Shown: positions 17,293 through 26,357, counted from the stretch's first letter. The stretch is DNA of 64,000 bases from Occallatibacter riparius (GCF_025264625.1 NZ_CP093313.1:6014001-6078000), one strand, 5' to 3'. The notes: generated from the letters alone by a model not told the origin. Made by a program: numbers and translations.

Positions 17293-18039
17293 ATGAACGC
17301 TCAGGCCGCTCCTATGGCCGCCCTTTTATCCCCAGACCGTGCGAAGTCTCAACTGAAGGTGATGCCCAAGCGAAAGCTTGGTAAAACAATTCGAGTCGTC
17401 ATAGCAGATGAAGTAGCAATTTTCCGCGACAGCCTGGGCGCACTGCTGCACACGCGCCCCGAGTTCCGGGTCGTGGGTGTCGCAGCTGACACTACCAGCT
17501 TGTTGTCGATGGTTCGCAGCCGAAAACCAGATGTCGTGGTGCTCGACGTCGCCATGGACAGCATGGGCGGTATGGAAGCTTTGCGGGAGATTGGAAAATC
17601 CCCTGCAGGCCCCCAGGTCGTGGTGCTGTCGGCGCCTCTTGGCAAGGCACATACCGTCCGGGCCATCAAACTAGGAGCTCGCGCTGTTCTCCTTAAGGAT
17701 TCTCAGGGAGACGTGCTCCTCGACGCCATCAAGAAAGTCAGGCAGGGTGGGTTCTGGATGACAGAGCACAGCCTGACCAGTCTGATTGACTCCGCGACCG
17801 AGAACCCGACAGGGCAGCCGATCTTTCGAAACAAGTACGGCTTAACCCGGCGGGAAGGCGAGATCATGACCGCTGTTATTGACGGCTACTCCAACGCCGA
17901 AATCGCTGAAAAATGCCGGCTGAGCGAGCAAACCGTCAAGCATCACCTCTCGCGCGTCTTCGACAAACTAGGAGTACACAACCGTCTCGAGATGGCTCTC
18001 TTCGCGGTCAGACATAAAGTATGTGACGACGCCAATTGA
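17293..18039 (+). CDS. NarL/FixJ-family response regulator
   Basis: 248 residues. An N-terminal extension of about 30 residues precedes a receiver domain with VVIADEVAIFRDS (acidic pocket D-E), phosphoacceptor Asp in VVVLDVAMDSMGG, LSAP, and LLKD with the conserved Lys. The C-terminal LuxR-type helix-turn-helix reads LTRREGEIMTAVIDGYSNAEIAEKCRLSEQTVKHHL. No sensor kinase is adjacent. Divergent placement beside the exopolysaccharide locus makes regulation of that locus plausible, but nothing in the sequence proves it. Confidence 0.9.
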   Translation: MNAQAAPMAALLSPDRAKSQLKVMPKRKLGKTIRVVIADEVAIFRDSLGALLHTRPEFRVVGVAADTTSLLSMVRSRKPDVVVLDVAMDSMGGMEALREIGKSPAGPQVVVLSAPLGKAHTVRAIKLGARAVLLKDSQGDVLLDAIKKVRQGGFWMTEHSLTSLIDSATENPTGQPIFRNKYGLTRREGEIMTAVIDGYSNAEIAEKCRLSEQTVKHHLSRVFDKLGVHNRLEMALFAVRHKVCDDAN

Positions 18040-18046
18040 TTTCCTG

Positions 18047-18065
18047 GGCCTGCGCGGCCGTTTTT
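18047..18065 (+). terminator. Rho-independent terminator after the response regulator
   Basis: Short stem GGCC-TGCGC-GGCC (18047-18059) followed by G and five T residues, eight bases after the response-regulator stop. The stem is short, so efficiency is uncertain. Confidence 0.5.
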
Positions 18066-18336
18066 CTGTCTGATCAACTGGGTCTCTTGCTGAGCCACAA
18101 CTGCTCGAACGCACCCATCCTTGTTGGGGGGTGAATGCGAGTTGTTTGTGGCCGGCGAAGTTTGATCACCAGAGAATGTGCTCGATCAGCCTTCCGCGAG
18201 AGTGAGACACCCGGTGGTCACCGGATCGTTGCAAACCACAGCAACATTGAGCGAGAATACCGCTTGCCTATCAGCTTCATCGTCTTTTCCCGCTTCACTG
18301 CATCAGCAGGAGAGGGGAACGGCAGGGAGATGAACT

Positions 18337-18918
18337 ATGGATCCGATCCTTGTGCTAATCGCCGCTTCTACGCTGGTCACTGCGGCAATTGGAATCTTCG
18401 CTGTGACACGCACGAACAGGCTTCGCACGCAATTGGAGGATCGCGTCCTTATGCTCGAAATGGAACTCTCTACCGTTCGACGCGATTTGCTTGATGCTTC
18501 CGCCCGTGAAGCAGCTTCTGAAGCCGCCGCTACGAACGGCGCTCGAATCAACGGCTTCATCCATGAGCCGCGAAATGTCGAGATCCTCGCAGCCTCAATC
18601 GACGCGGATTCCGAGCCGATATCGACCAACCATCCGTCAACATCAACTGCTCTTGCAGTAGCGGAGCCAGTTGTAATCAATTCCATCGCCGAAATGGTTC
18701 CCGATGGGAACGACATCGTCGCGGTGCCTCCGCCGCTCCATCCACAGCATCCGCGATCATGGGAACCTCCCCCGGTCACGGAACTCGCCGTGCGATCGGG
18801 ACCGTTTGATGAACAGGTGGCAATGAACTCGCTTGCCAAAGTCGGAGTCGCGCTGCTGGTTCTCGGCGTCGCCTCTTTGCCGTGGCGCCCTTCCAACCGG
18901 CTGAACCCCACGCGATAA
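18337..18918 (+). CDS. Short membrane protein resembling the N-terminus of DUF2339 proteins
   Basis: 193 residues, ribosome site GGGAGATGAACT before the ATG. An N-terminal helix (PILVLIAASTLVTAAIGIFAV) is followed by a coiled-coil (RLRTQLEDRVLMLEMELSTV), a Pro-rich linker and a second hydrophobic segment, SLAKVGVALLVLGVASL. Long DUF2339 membrane proteins have this order and then a WLNKxGVLLLVLGVAFFLKY-like helix followed by twenty or more helices. Here the reading frame ends about 13 residues after that helix. It may be a truncated remnant or a genuine short paralogue. Function is unknown. Confidence 0.55.
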   Translation: MDPILVLIAASTLVTAAIGIFAVTRTNRLRTQLEDRVLMLEMELSTVRRDLLDASAREAASEAAATNGARINGFIHEPRNVEILAASIDADSEPISTNHPSTSTALAVAEPVVINSIAEMVPDGNDIVAVPPPLHPQHPRSWEPPPVTELAVRSGPFDEQVAMNSLAKVGVALLVLGVASLPWRPSNRLNPTR

Positions 18919-18936
18919 TCTGCTTTAAACGAACTA

Positions 18937-18985
18937 CGCCAGATTTGGTGGCTCCCTTTTTTGAAGGAAGCCCCCAAACCTGGCG
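18937..18985. terminator. Long imperfect hairpin between convergent genes
   Basis: A 19-pair stem with three evenly spaced mismatches (blocks of 6, 5, 4 and 4 pairs; outer arms CGCCAG/CTGGCG) and loop TTTTG. It sits between the stop codons at 18918 and 19008 of two convergent genes, so it could serve as a bidirectional terminator, although no T-run follows on either strand. Confidence 0.55.
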
Positions 18986-19007
18986 CAGGCTATCTTACCC
19001 AGGCAAC

Positions 19008-22000
19008 TCAGTGGAATCCCAGGATTCCAATCGTTGCGTTAGACGTGCTGACGTTGAATTTCCAGCTGGCTGTGGTAATGCCCGCTGACGCTTGCGCGGT
19101 ATCTCCGTCCACAATCGGGAACGTGTTGTTGAAGTCGTGTACGGCGAAGGGACTGGCAACAGTCATATGCGAACCGCCGTTCCCTGCCGCATCAATCGCC
19201 CATGAGAAAACGTAATCAGGCGTCGTCGTTGTAGCGGTTGCGGACGCAGTCTGCGCCGCTCCCACGCTGAAATTCTGATTCCATGCATGGAAATCAGGGC
19301 TGCTTGGCGTTATTTCTTCCACGACAAGGGTTGTAGCCCAACCGGTTGATGTCTTCGCCGTCACAGTGCATGTTCCTGCACTGCCCGTCGAATACCCTTG
19401 CGCAACGGCGTTGTTCGAGCTGTTGCTCTTATCGAGCAACGTGTACGCCCCGCCGCAGTTGTCAGAGAATGCCAGCGGAGTCGTTCCAGCCTGGAGCGAA
19501 GCCGCGCCGATAACGATGATGTCTCCGGCAGTCACGCCCGTGAGCGTGCAGGAGGCTGTTCCTGTACCCGATTCTGCCGAACATCCTCTCACGCGCTGAG
19601 GCGTTACACCGCTTGAAACTGGCGTTGTGGCATTCACGGTTCCCGACTTCGCCGAAGTGTTCCCTGCGGGATCAGACGCCGAAACCGAGTAGCCGTAGGT
19701 GGTGTTCGCCAGCAAGCCGCTATCCGAATACTTCGTAGCGCCCGCTGGAGTCGTTCCGACTTTCACGCCATTCCGATAGACGTTGTAGGTGATTTGTGAA
19801 GCGGTGTTATTGGTGTCGGTGCTCGCCGTCCAGGAGAGATTGACCTGGCTGGACGATGCCACGACAGCCGTAAGACCAGCAGGAACGCTGGGCGCTGTCG
19901 TATCCGATGTTGTAGTCGTTGCTGCCGCAATCGAGAATGCGAGCGTCGCGCTCCCCGTGCCGCTGCTGTTCGTTGCAGAGATGGTTGAGCTTACCGAGCC
20001 CGACGTGGTCGGAGTTCCTGTGATCATGCCGGTCGTCGAGGAGACCGCAAGACCCGCAGGAAGATTCTTTGCACTATAGCTCGTTGGGCTGCCCGTAGCT
20101 GTGATCTGGTACGTGAGAGTGGAACCAACCTTGCCCGAGTCCGTAAGCGCGCTCGAGATTACCGGAGCGGTAGCCAGCCCCGAGAATGCCATTGCGCCAA
20201 TCGTGCCAACGCTGTTCGAAGCAAACGTCCACGTTGAAGCGACGGTCCCCGCGCCAGTAGTTGTCCTGTCCGCGTCGTAAATCGGGAAAGCCACGTTCAC
20301 ATTCTCCGCTGAGAATGGAGTTGCAACTTTCAGACTTCCGCCATAACCCAGGACATCCGTTGCCCAGGTGAAGACATAGTCCGGGTGGTTAACGTTCAGG
20401 TTGAAGGTGGTCGCTCCACCTGCGGTCGTCGTAGCATCCGGAAGCCAGCCGTAGGTATCCAGCTTGCCTGCCGTGATGTCGTCAGCCACAATCTCTGCTG
20501 GGCCGCCACCCGATGAGCTCGTTGCGGAAATCGTGCAAGTTCCCGCACTGCCCACTCCGTATCCCTGTCCTTCCACAACATATCCCGCCATGTTCACTAC
20601 AGATGTGCTCTGAACGGCATGTTGATTAAGGACGGTGTACTTTCCGCCGCAGTTATCGCTGAGCGTGATCGTCGCATTCGACGCGCTATATTGCGTCAGG
20701 AAACCGACGAGGATCACGTCACCGCTCTGCACCCCGGAAATCGTACAGGTCGTGGGAAGCGAACTTGCATTCGTGGCGCATCCGCCACGGCGCGTAGGCG
20801 CCGCGCCGACTGCCGCCGGTGCCGGTGTTGTTACGCTGACGGCAGCCGATTGCGCTGAAGTATTTCCAGCAGGATTCGACGCCGCAACAGTGTAGGAATA
20901 AGTTGTGCTTGCCACAACCGCGGTGTCTGAGTACGAAACCGCTCCGGCAGCTGTAGTCGCCACAAGCGCTCCGCCGCGATAGACCTTGTAGGTCAACTGC
21001 GACGCAGTGTAGTTAGGATCCGTGCTCGCAGTCCAGCTTACCTTTACCTGCGTGCTCGATATTGCCGCCGCCGCAACTCCCGTCGGTACGCTCGGCGCCG
21101 TAGTATTCTTCGGCGTCGTAATGCTGACGGCGGTTGATTGCGCTGAAGTATTTCCAGCAGGATCAGCCGCGGCAACCGTATAGGAGTAAGTGGTGCTTGC
21201 CACAACCGAGTTGTCGGAATACGAAACCGCTCCGGCAGCCGTCGTCGCAACCAGCGTTCCATTGCGGTAGACCTTGTAGGTCAGTACCGACGAAGCGTAG
21301 TTAGGATCGGTGCTCGCAGTCCAGCTTACGTTCACCTGGTTGAACTTCGGCGCAGTCGCCGCAACTCCCGTCGGAACGGTAGGCGGTGTGCTCGCCGGCG
21401 TCTTCACGCTGACGGCCGTCGATTGCGCTGAAGTATTTCCAGCAGGATTGGCCGCAGCCACCGTGTACGAATACGTGGTGCTTGCCGCAACCGTTGTATC
21501 GGAATACGACGTCGCGCCCGCAGCCGTTGTCGCCACCAGCACTCCGCCGCGATAGACCTTGTAGGTCAACTGCGACGCAGTGTAGTTAGGATCGGTGCTC
21601 GCGGTCCAGCTCACCATCACCTGCGTGCTCTTGGGAGCAGTCGCGGCCACGTTAGCGGGAACGCTCGGAGGTGTCGTGTTCGCCGGCGTTGTGATTTTCG
21701 CAGCCGTCGATTGCGCTGAAGTGTTTCCAGCAGGATCAACTGCGGCGACCGTGTACGTATAGGCGGTGCTTGGCGAAAGGCCAGTGTTGGAGTACGACGT
21801 TGCCCCAGCCGCTGTCGTGGCCACATGGCTACCATTGCGATAAATCGCATAGGTTAGCGTCGAAGTGGCGTAGCTGGCATCCGTGCTTGCCGTCCAGGTC
21901 AGGTTCACCTGTGTGCTCTTCGGTGCAGTCGCTGCAAGGTTCGTCGGAACAGTCGGCGGCGTTGTCGACCCCCCGCTCGTCGGATAGACGGCCGACAGCA

Positions 22001-24128
22001 GATTGCTGGCCCATGCGTTCTGGTAGGCCGTGCAGCCGGTCCCAAGTGAAGGATGAAGGTCATCGAGGAACCATCCATCGCTAATCGAGTGGCCCTTGAA
22101 CAAGGTCCACAGATCCGGCCCCACGATAACCGACGGGAAATTCTGTTCCAGCGTCGCCAGGCAGGCATTCATCGCCGGTGCATTCGCCTGCACAGCTGAC
22201 GACGGCGAAGCGACGATCGTTGAAATAACCGGCGTCTTTCCCGCGGCAATAATATACTGCACAATCTTCTGCATATTGCTGCAGTAGGTTGCTGCGGAAA
22301 TACCGCCATTCGCATCGTTGGTTCCAAGGCTCAAACCGACATACTTCACCGCAGGCATATCCTGCATGAACTTCTGTATGTTCGGCATTCCATAAGTGGA
22401 CGTATCGAGCGCGGTCGAGCTAAGCCAGCCCGATTGACCACCTACCGTGCTGGCCGGGAACTGTGCCGAACGCGCGGCATGTATCTGCGTGCCAAGCTGT
22501 TCCGTTGGTCCGGTGTTCGAAGCAGCTCCCCAGCAATTCGCTGTAATCGAGTCGCCCAGCATCAGGTAGGAATCATTGATATCGTTGGTTCCCGCCTTGC
22601 CGTTGACCGTCAAGGTATCGACTCCGGCATTTGACCCCACGATCCCGGAGATATTCATCCGGATTTGCGTGTAGCCCGTGCCCGTAAGATCAGCAACAAA
22701 TTGACGTCCGGTATAGTGCTCTCCCGTCACCGTGCACGAAGGAGAACAGTTGCTCAACGTTGTCCACGTTGATCCGTTCGTGCTGCCCTGGATCGTGTAC
22801 GCGGAAGGCTGTCCGTAGGTCGTAAAACCTTTGTCGCTCGAGGAATCCCACGCAACGCTGCTGGTGTAGTTCCACCACTTGATATCCACCAGGCCTAAGT
22901 TGCTCGGGAGTCCCGTTACCGTGAGTGTCGTCGGACCACCAACCGATACTGCGCCGCTGGTACCAAGCTGCGGCATCGGCGCCGGGCTTCCGTTATTCAG
23001 ATTCAACTTCAGAGCATCAAGCAACGGATTACGTCCGGTGGCCGGGTCCGTAGCGCCCTCCTGCACCGTCCAGATAATCGCGCCGCCAAGGTTGTTGTCG
23101 ACGATATACTTCGCTTTCGCCGCAACCGATGCTTCGTCCTCATAAGTTACCCACGTCACCTTATTCGTCGGGCATCCGGAAGCCGGCGTGAAGCCGCTCG
23201 GAAAACTAATCGACGGCTGCTCCGGCGGAGTAGAAGGCTCCGTACTCAAAGCCGGTGAAGGATCGTACTTGTACGTGCCTCCAGACTTGTTGTAGTAGCA
23301 ACTAAGTACTCCGCCGCCATCCGCGACCGCCCCCCCATATGGCAGTTCCTGCACCGGAACTGACGACCCTGACGTGGATTGCAATGCTCCGGTGACCGGC
23401 GAACTCCATGCATTCATATAGAAGCCGATACCGACGCCTATCTTGCCTGCTGGCGTGCCCGCCGATTCCCAGGCATTAACAAACCTCGCGATGGAATCTG
23501 GATGGTCCGTTCCATCTCCAGCAAGCGCGGAGAAGTACCATGAAACCCACCCGTTGCCCATGTTCGCATTGCCATACGACATCATGTTGACTTGGTCGCA
23601 ATAGTTGGAGAGGCTTGCGGCCAGAGAGCCGGGCTGCACAGTGGCATCAACCGGCGCCGTAATGATGTAGCCGGAATTAGCCGCGCGCAGATTCTTCGCG
23701 AGACTTATGAAGTTTGTTGTGTTGACGCTGACTTCCCAGTCGAGGTCAACTCCGTCAAGGCCGCAGGCGCTGACCTTATTTTGAATCGAGCTGATCAGAG
23801 TGGCTTGGTTGGTGGGAGACGCGGCCGTCGGAAAATTCAGATCGTCCGATCCGCCTAGCATCATCAACACTTTTACCCCTGCCGCATGGGCAGGTTTAAC
23901 GACGGAACTGCAGGTGGAATCCCACCCCGAACTCTGAATTGTGCCGTTTGAGTTGGTCAACCAGTGCGCAAGTACTACGTGCGTCACTGCGGTGTAATCA
24001 ATTCGATTGATGGGGTACGCGCTTGTCTGCCAATCCGTGTAATAAGCTGTTACCCACTTATCTGCCGCCTGAGCGGAATTTGCAGCGAGCAAAAACAGGG
24101 CTGCAACAACCCAAAGAAGGTTCTTCAC
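19008..24128 (-). CDS. Secreted multidomain GH18 chitinase-like / SGNH esterase-like protein
   Basis: 1706 residues; GTG start with AGGAG six bases upstream. Signal peptide at 1-21 (ANSAQA/A). Residues about 25-385 are a GH18 domain with the catalytic DGVDLDWE. About 395-520 is a discoidin-like beta-sandwich. About 520-735 is an SGNH hydrolase with GDSI (near 524), GTND and the catalytic DDLHP. Then come four tandem fibronectin III modules (about 745-1110), a Cys-containing module starting GGCATN, a putative Ig domain (about 1315-1395), a fifth FnIII, and a second Cys-containing module to the end. The expected role is extracellular chitin or amino-sugar polymer breakdown plus deacetylation. 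No anchor or sorting signal is visible. Coordinates within the protein are approximate. Confidence 0.88.
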   Translation of the reverse strand: MKNLLWVVAALFLLAANSAQAADKWVTAYYTDWQTSAYPINRIDYTAVTHVVLAHWLTNSNGTIQSSGWDSTCSSVVKPAHAAGVKVLMMLGGSDDLNFPTAASPTNQATLISSIQNKVSACGLDGVDLDWEVSVNTTNFISLAKNLRAANSGYIITAPVDATVQPGSLAASLSNYCDQVNMMSYGNANMGNGWVSWYFSALAGDGTDHPDSIARFVNAWESAGTPAGKIGVGIGFYMNAWSSPVTGALQSTSGSSVPVQELPYGGAVADGGGVLSCYYNKSGGTYKYDPSPALSTEPSTPPEQPSISFPSGFTPASGCPTNKVTWVTYEDEASVAAKAKYIVDNNLGGAIIWTVQEGATDPATGRNPLLDALKLNLNNGSPAPMPQLGTSGAVSVGGPTTLTVTGLPSNLGLVDIKWWNYTSSVAWDSSSDKGFTTYGQPSAYTIQGSTNGSTWTTLSNCSPSCTVTGEHYTGRQFVADLTGTGYTQIRMNISGIVGSNAGVDTLTVNGKAGTNDINDSYLMLGDSITANCWGAASNTGPTEQLGTQIHAARSAQFPASTVGGQSGWLSSTALDTSTYGMPNIQKFMQDMPAVKYVGLSLGTNDANGGISAATYCSNMQKIVQYIIAAGKTPVISTIVASPSSAVQANAPAMNACLATLEQNFPSVIVGPDLWTLFKGHSISDGWFLDDLHPSLGTGCTAYQNAWASNLLSAVYPTSGGSTTPPTVPTNLAATAPKSTQVNLTWTASTDASYATSTLTYAIYRNGSHVATTAAGATSYSNTGLSPSTAYTYTVAAVDPAGNTSAQSTAAKITTPANTTPPSVPANVAATAPKSTQVMVSWTASTDPNYTASQLTYKVYRGGVLVATTAAGATSYSDTTVAASTTYSYTVAAANPAGNTSAQSTAVSVKTPASTPPTVPTGVAATAPKFNQVNVSWTASTDPNYASSVLTYKVYRNGTLVATTAAGAVSYSDNSVVASTTYSYTVAAADPAGNTSAQSTAVSITTPKNTTAPSVPTGVAAAAISSTQVKVSWTASTDPNYTASQLTYKVYRGGALVATTAAGAVSYSDTAVVASTTYSYTVAASNPAGNTSAQSAAVSVTTPAPAAVGAAPTRRGGCATNASSLPTTCTISGVQSGDVILVGFLTQYSASNATITLSDNCGGKYTVLNQHAVQSTSVVNMAGYVVEGQGYGVGSAGTCTISATSSSGGGPAEIVADDITAGKLDTYGWLPDATTTAGGATTFNLNVNHPDYVFTWATDVLGYGGSLKVATPFSAENVNVAFPIYDADRTTTGAGTVASTWTFASNSVGTIGAMAFSGLATAPVISSALTDSGKVGSTLTYQITATGSPTSYSAKNLPAGLAVSSTTGMITGTPTTSGSVSSTISATNSSGTGSATLAFSIAAATTTTSDTTAPSVPAGLTAVVASSSQVNLSWTASTDTNNTASQITYNVYRNGVKVGTTPAGATKYSDSGLLANTTYGYSVSASDPAGNTSAKSGTVNATTPVSSGVTPQRVRGCSAESGTGTASCTLTGVTAGDIIVIGAASLQAGTTPLAFSDNCGGAYTLLDKSNSSNNAVAQGYSTGSAGTCTVTAKTSTGWATTLVVEEITPSSPDFHAWNQNFSVGAAQTASATATTTTPDYVFSWAIDAAGNGGSHMTVASPFAVHDFNNTFPIVDGDTAQASAGITTASWKFNVSTSNATIGILGFH
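20820..21950 (-). repeat. Four tandem FnIII-coding repeats of about 288 bp
   Basis: The string GATTGCGCTGAAGT (plus-strand reading) recurs at 20848, 21136, 21421 and 21709, spacings 288, 285 and 288, with surrounding sequence nearly identical over tens of bases. These encode consecutive fibronectin III modules of the chitinase. Conservation at third codon positions suggests recent duplication or gene conversion. Confidence 0.8.
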
Positions 24129-24192
24129 AGTGCACTCCTAACTTCGCCGTGGCCTTTCATGCGGGTAAATATCCGCGAACCTCGACGAACAG

Positions 24193-24218
24193 TTCCGTCC
24201 GTGACATAGGGGACGGAA
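24193..24218 (-). promoter_or_regulatory. Stem-loop in the leader of the chitinase gene
   Basis: Perfect 8-pair inverted repeat TTCCGTCC / GGACGGAA with a 10-base loop, about 65 bases upstream of the chitinase start. It could be an mRNA stabiliser or protein-binding site. No known riboswitch class is recognised. Confidence 0.4.
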
Positions 24219-24412
24219 GCAAAATACGGCTAGTGCCCCTCCGGATAGAGAGGCAGGATTTTGTGCGAAGTGTCTGCCAAGGCGGAGAAAATCCTTCATC
24301 GAAATCGGCTTCCGCGTGTTTGACAGCCTCGGTACGCGTGCTCAGTTGTCAGAGGTAACAACTTGAACTCCGCGTCCGGCGGAAAATCCTGAGGAAAATT
24401 CTCACGAAAAAC

Positions 24413-24449
24413 GGGTTAAAAAAATAACCCAAAAGGTCGCTGGGCGACC
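24413..24449 (-). terminator. Two adjacent hairpins with a T-rich tract on the minus strand
   Basis: GGTCGC-CCA-GCGACC (24435-24449, minus strand) is followed by TTTTGGGTTATTTTTTT, the form of an intrinsic terminator. The T-rich part is itself inside a second hairpin, GGGTTA/TAACCC (24413-24430). No gene that would end here is recognised on the minus strand, so it may instead attenuate transcription into the chitinase gene. Confidence 0.4.
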
Positions 24450-24940
24450 GAAACCAATGCTCTCATCATGCAGGGGCCCGTTGAACGTGTATGTGAGGAA
24501 GGTCACACAAAAACGATTGAGTACCATCTTTGTAAATACAAGTACTCACTATGACCGACCAAAGGGGGAGAATGTTTTGGAGTCCACTGTTTTCGTGGAT
24601 CCCGCTTATAGCGTTCCGGGGGACATCCCTGGGCCTTGGTACCAGTGGAGCAGCGTGCAACGAACTCTAAGGTGGCGTGGCGCCACGGTTGCGCTCGACG
24701 ATTTGAACCTAATTCATCTCCAAAAGTTGCGTCAATCCGTCAAATTTTTTGTATCCACTTAGTCAACCATAACAAAACCGGCAAGAATTCCGCTACACCT
24801 GAATGCGCACAGCACCGTCAGCACCACCAACTACGCGTCACCTGTTTGGACTAATCGGTACGCATCCGGTAAACGTTCTCCAGCACGCTGAATTACAATG
24901 GCTGCGCTTGCAAAACTCCTTGATTCAAGGACGGAGAACC
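24450..24940. other. Intergenic region upstream of the aldose epimerase gene
   Basis: About 490 bases without a supported gene. A 101-codon plus-strand frame (24457-24762) shows no ribosome site and an amino-acid composition unlike its neighbours, so I do not call it. The stretch contains an operator-like inverted repeat at 24519-24547. Confidence 0.5.
24519..24547. promoter_or_regulatory. Operator-like inverted repeat
   Basis: GAGTAC (24519-24524) and GTACTC (24542-24547) flank the inner palindrome TTGTA-AA-TACAA (24530-24541). The bases between the outer and inner left arms make it slightly asymmetric. The form suits a dimeric repressor. Target gene and regulator are unknown. Confidence 0.35.
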
Positions 24941-26086
24941 ATGAAGCTTACCCTTGGCGCAGTCCTCCTTCTGGCCCTTATGGCACCCTATTCAAGCATT
25001 TCCCACGCACAGTCGGCCACCGAAATCGGCGGCGAAAAAATTATCACCCTTACCCGCAAAGCCGTCAGCACAACGCGCCCCGAGTTCACCAGCGTCAGCA
25101 TTCTCCCCGGCCGCGGCATGGAATTGCTTCAGGTCAAGGCCAACTTCCCCGGCAAAGGCGAAGTCGACGTACTGGCCTCTCCTGATGAAGCCACTGCCAA
25201 GCAGATGCTTGATCAGAAGGACACCGACTTCGGCGACCTCGGCTATCGTCTCGGCGCTGCATTCCTCGTTCCTTACCCCAACCGCATCCGCGGCAAACTC
25301 TCCGCTGACGGCAAAACCCTCACCACTGAGTGGAACGGCCACACCATCACGCTTCCCGCAAACAACATCGGCAAGAACCCCGGCGCTGAACGCCACGCCA
25401 TGCACGGCCTCATCCTGAAGGCGAAAGCAGAAAACCTCAAGGTCACGGGCATCGCTGGCGGACAGGAGCTCACAGGCATCATCCACGCCGGCGACTTCGG
25501 CGGCCACTGGCCCTCCAAAACGGATCTGAACTTCACCATCGCGCTTCACGCTGACGCAGTCGACGCCACCGTCGTCGCGCAGAATGTCGGCAAAGAGGCC
25601 ACCCCCATCTCCATCGGATGGCACCCCTACTTCAACCTTCCCTCCGGCGATCGCACCCAGGTCCGCATCCACATTCCCGGTGAGCAGCTCGCTGAAGTCG
25701 ACAACTACGACAACGTCTTCCCTACCGGCAAGCTCAAGCCCGTCACCGGCACGCAATACGATCTCCGCGATCCCAACGGCGTGCCCCTCGCCAAGAACTT
25801 CTATGACGACAACTGGAGCAAGCTCGACTGGAAGAACAACGCCGTCACCGTCAAGGTGATCGATCCCGCCGCCAAGTACGGCGTCGCCATCGAAGGCCTC
25901 TCGCCGCAGATCAAAACCATCCAGATGTACGCCCCGCCCACTCAGAAATTCGTCGCCATCGAACACCAGTTCAACTTCGCCGATCCCTTCGGCAAAGAGT
26001 GGAACGGCATGGACACTGGCATGATCACCCTCAAGCCCGGCCAGAGCACCAAGTGGCACGTCCGCTTGAAAGTCTTCGTCCCGTAA
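24941..26086 (+). CDS. Exported aldose 1-epimerase (GalM-like)
   Basis: 381 residues from the ATG at 24941, with GGAG before it; a longer frame to 24803 lacks support. A signal peptide (MKLTLGAVLLLALMAPYSSISHAQ) shows export. The GalM fold is recognisable from LVPYPNRIRGKLS (substrate-binding Arg), HAMHGL with the conserved His, and SIGWHPYFNLP with the second active-site His. An acidic catalytic residue is expected near the C-terminus. It interconverts alpha and beta anomers of aldoses, probably in the periplasm during sugar uptake. It stands alone, with no sugar operon around it. Confidence 0.88.
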   Translation: MKLTLGAVLLLALMAPYSSISHAQSATEIGGEKIITLTRKAVSTTRPEFTSVSILPGRGMELLQVKANFPGKGEVDVLASPDEATAKQMLDQKDTDFGDLGYRLGAAFLVPYPNRIRGKLSADGKTLTTEWNGHTITLPANNIGKNPGAERHAMHGLILKAKAENLKVTGIAGGQELTGIIHAGDFGGHWPSKTDLNFTIALHADAVDATVVAQNVGKEATPISIGWHPYFNLPSGDRTQVRIHIPGEQLAEVDNYDNVFPTGKLKPVTGTQYDLRDPNGVPLAKNFYDDNWSKLDWKNNAVTVKVIDPAAKYGVAIEGLSPQIKTIQMYAPPTQKFVAIEHQFNFADPFGKEWNGMDTGMITLKPGQSTKWHVRLKVFVP

Positions 26087-26118
26087 CCACTCGCTTTTAA
26101 CTCCACCAACCCCTCCGC

Positions 26119-26154
26119 CCCACCCTGTCGACTTTCTTCTGTCGACAGGGTGGG
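26119..26154. repeat. Palindromic interspersed repeat, copy A
   Basis: Perfect 14-pair stem CCCACCCTGTCGAC / GTCGACAGGGTGGG with an 8-base loop, followed by AAACCACC. It lies 33 bases after the epimerase stop and may double as its transcription terminator. Related hairpins occur at 26677 and 26786. Confidence 0.7.
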
Positions 26155-26357
26155 AAACCACCCCCGCCCCGCCGCTCCCTCCCCGACAAATCTGTCATTC
26201 TGACCCTGAGTGCAATGAAGGGGAAGAACCCGCTTTTGCACTCCTTTTCTTTCTGTCATTCCCGAAGGGGACTCTGCCGGTCACACCGTCTTTCGGCACA
26301 GGCCCCCAAGCGACTTCTTTCTGTCGCGAGGCATGCGGGGGGATCACCCCACCGCAG

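Noticed and set aside
20820..21950. Regularly spaced repeats considered as a CRISPR array
   Set aside because: The period is about 288 bases, the repeats are in frame and encode fibronectin III modules; no spacer/repeat pattern of CRISPR length.
24457..24762. 101-codon plus-strand open frame in the chitinase/epimerase gap
   Set aside because: No ribosome site, no recognisable motif, and it overlaps operator-like and hairpin elements.
24992..26161. 389-codon minus-strand open frame
   Set aside because: Antisense to the aldose 1-epimerase, which has signal peptide and active-site residues.
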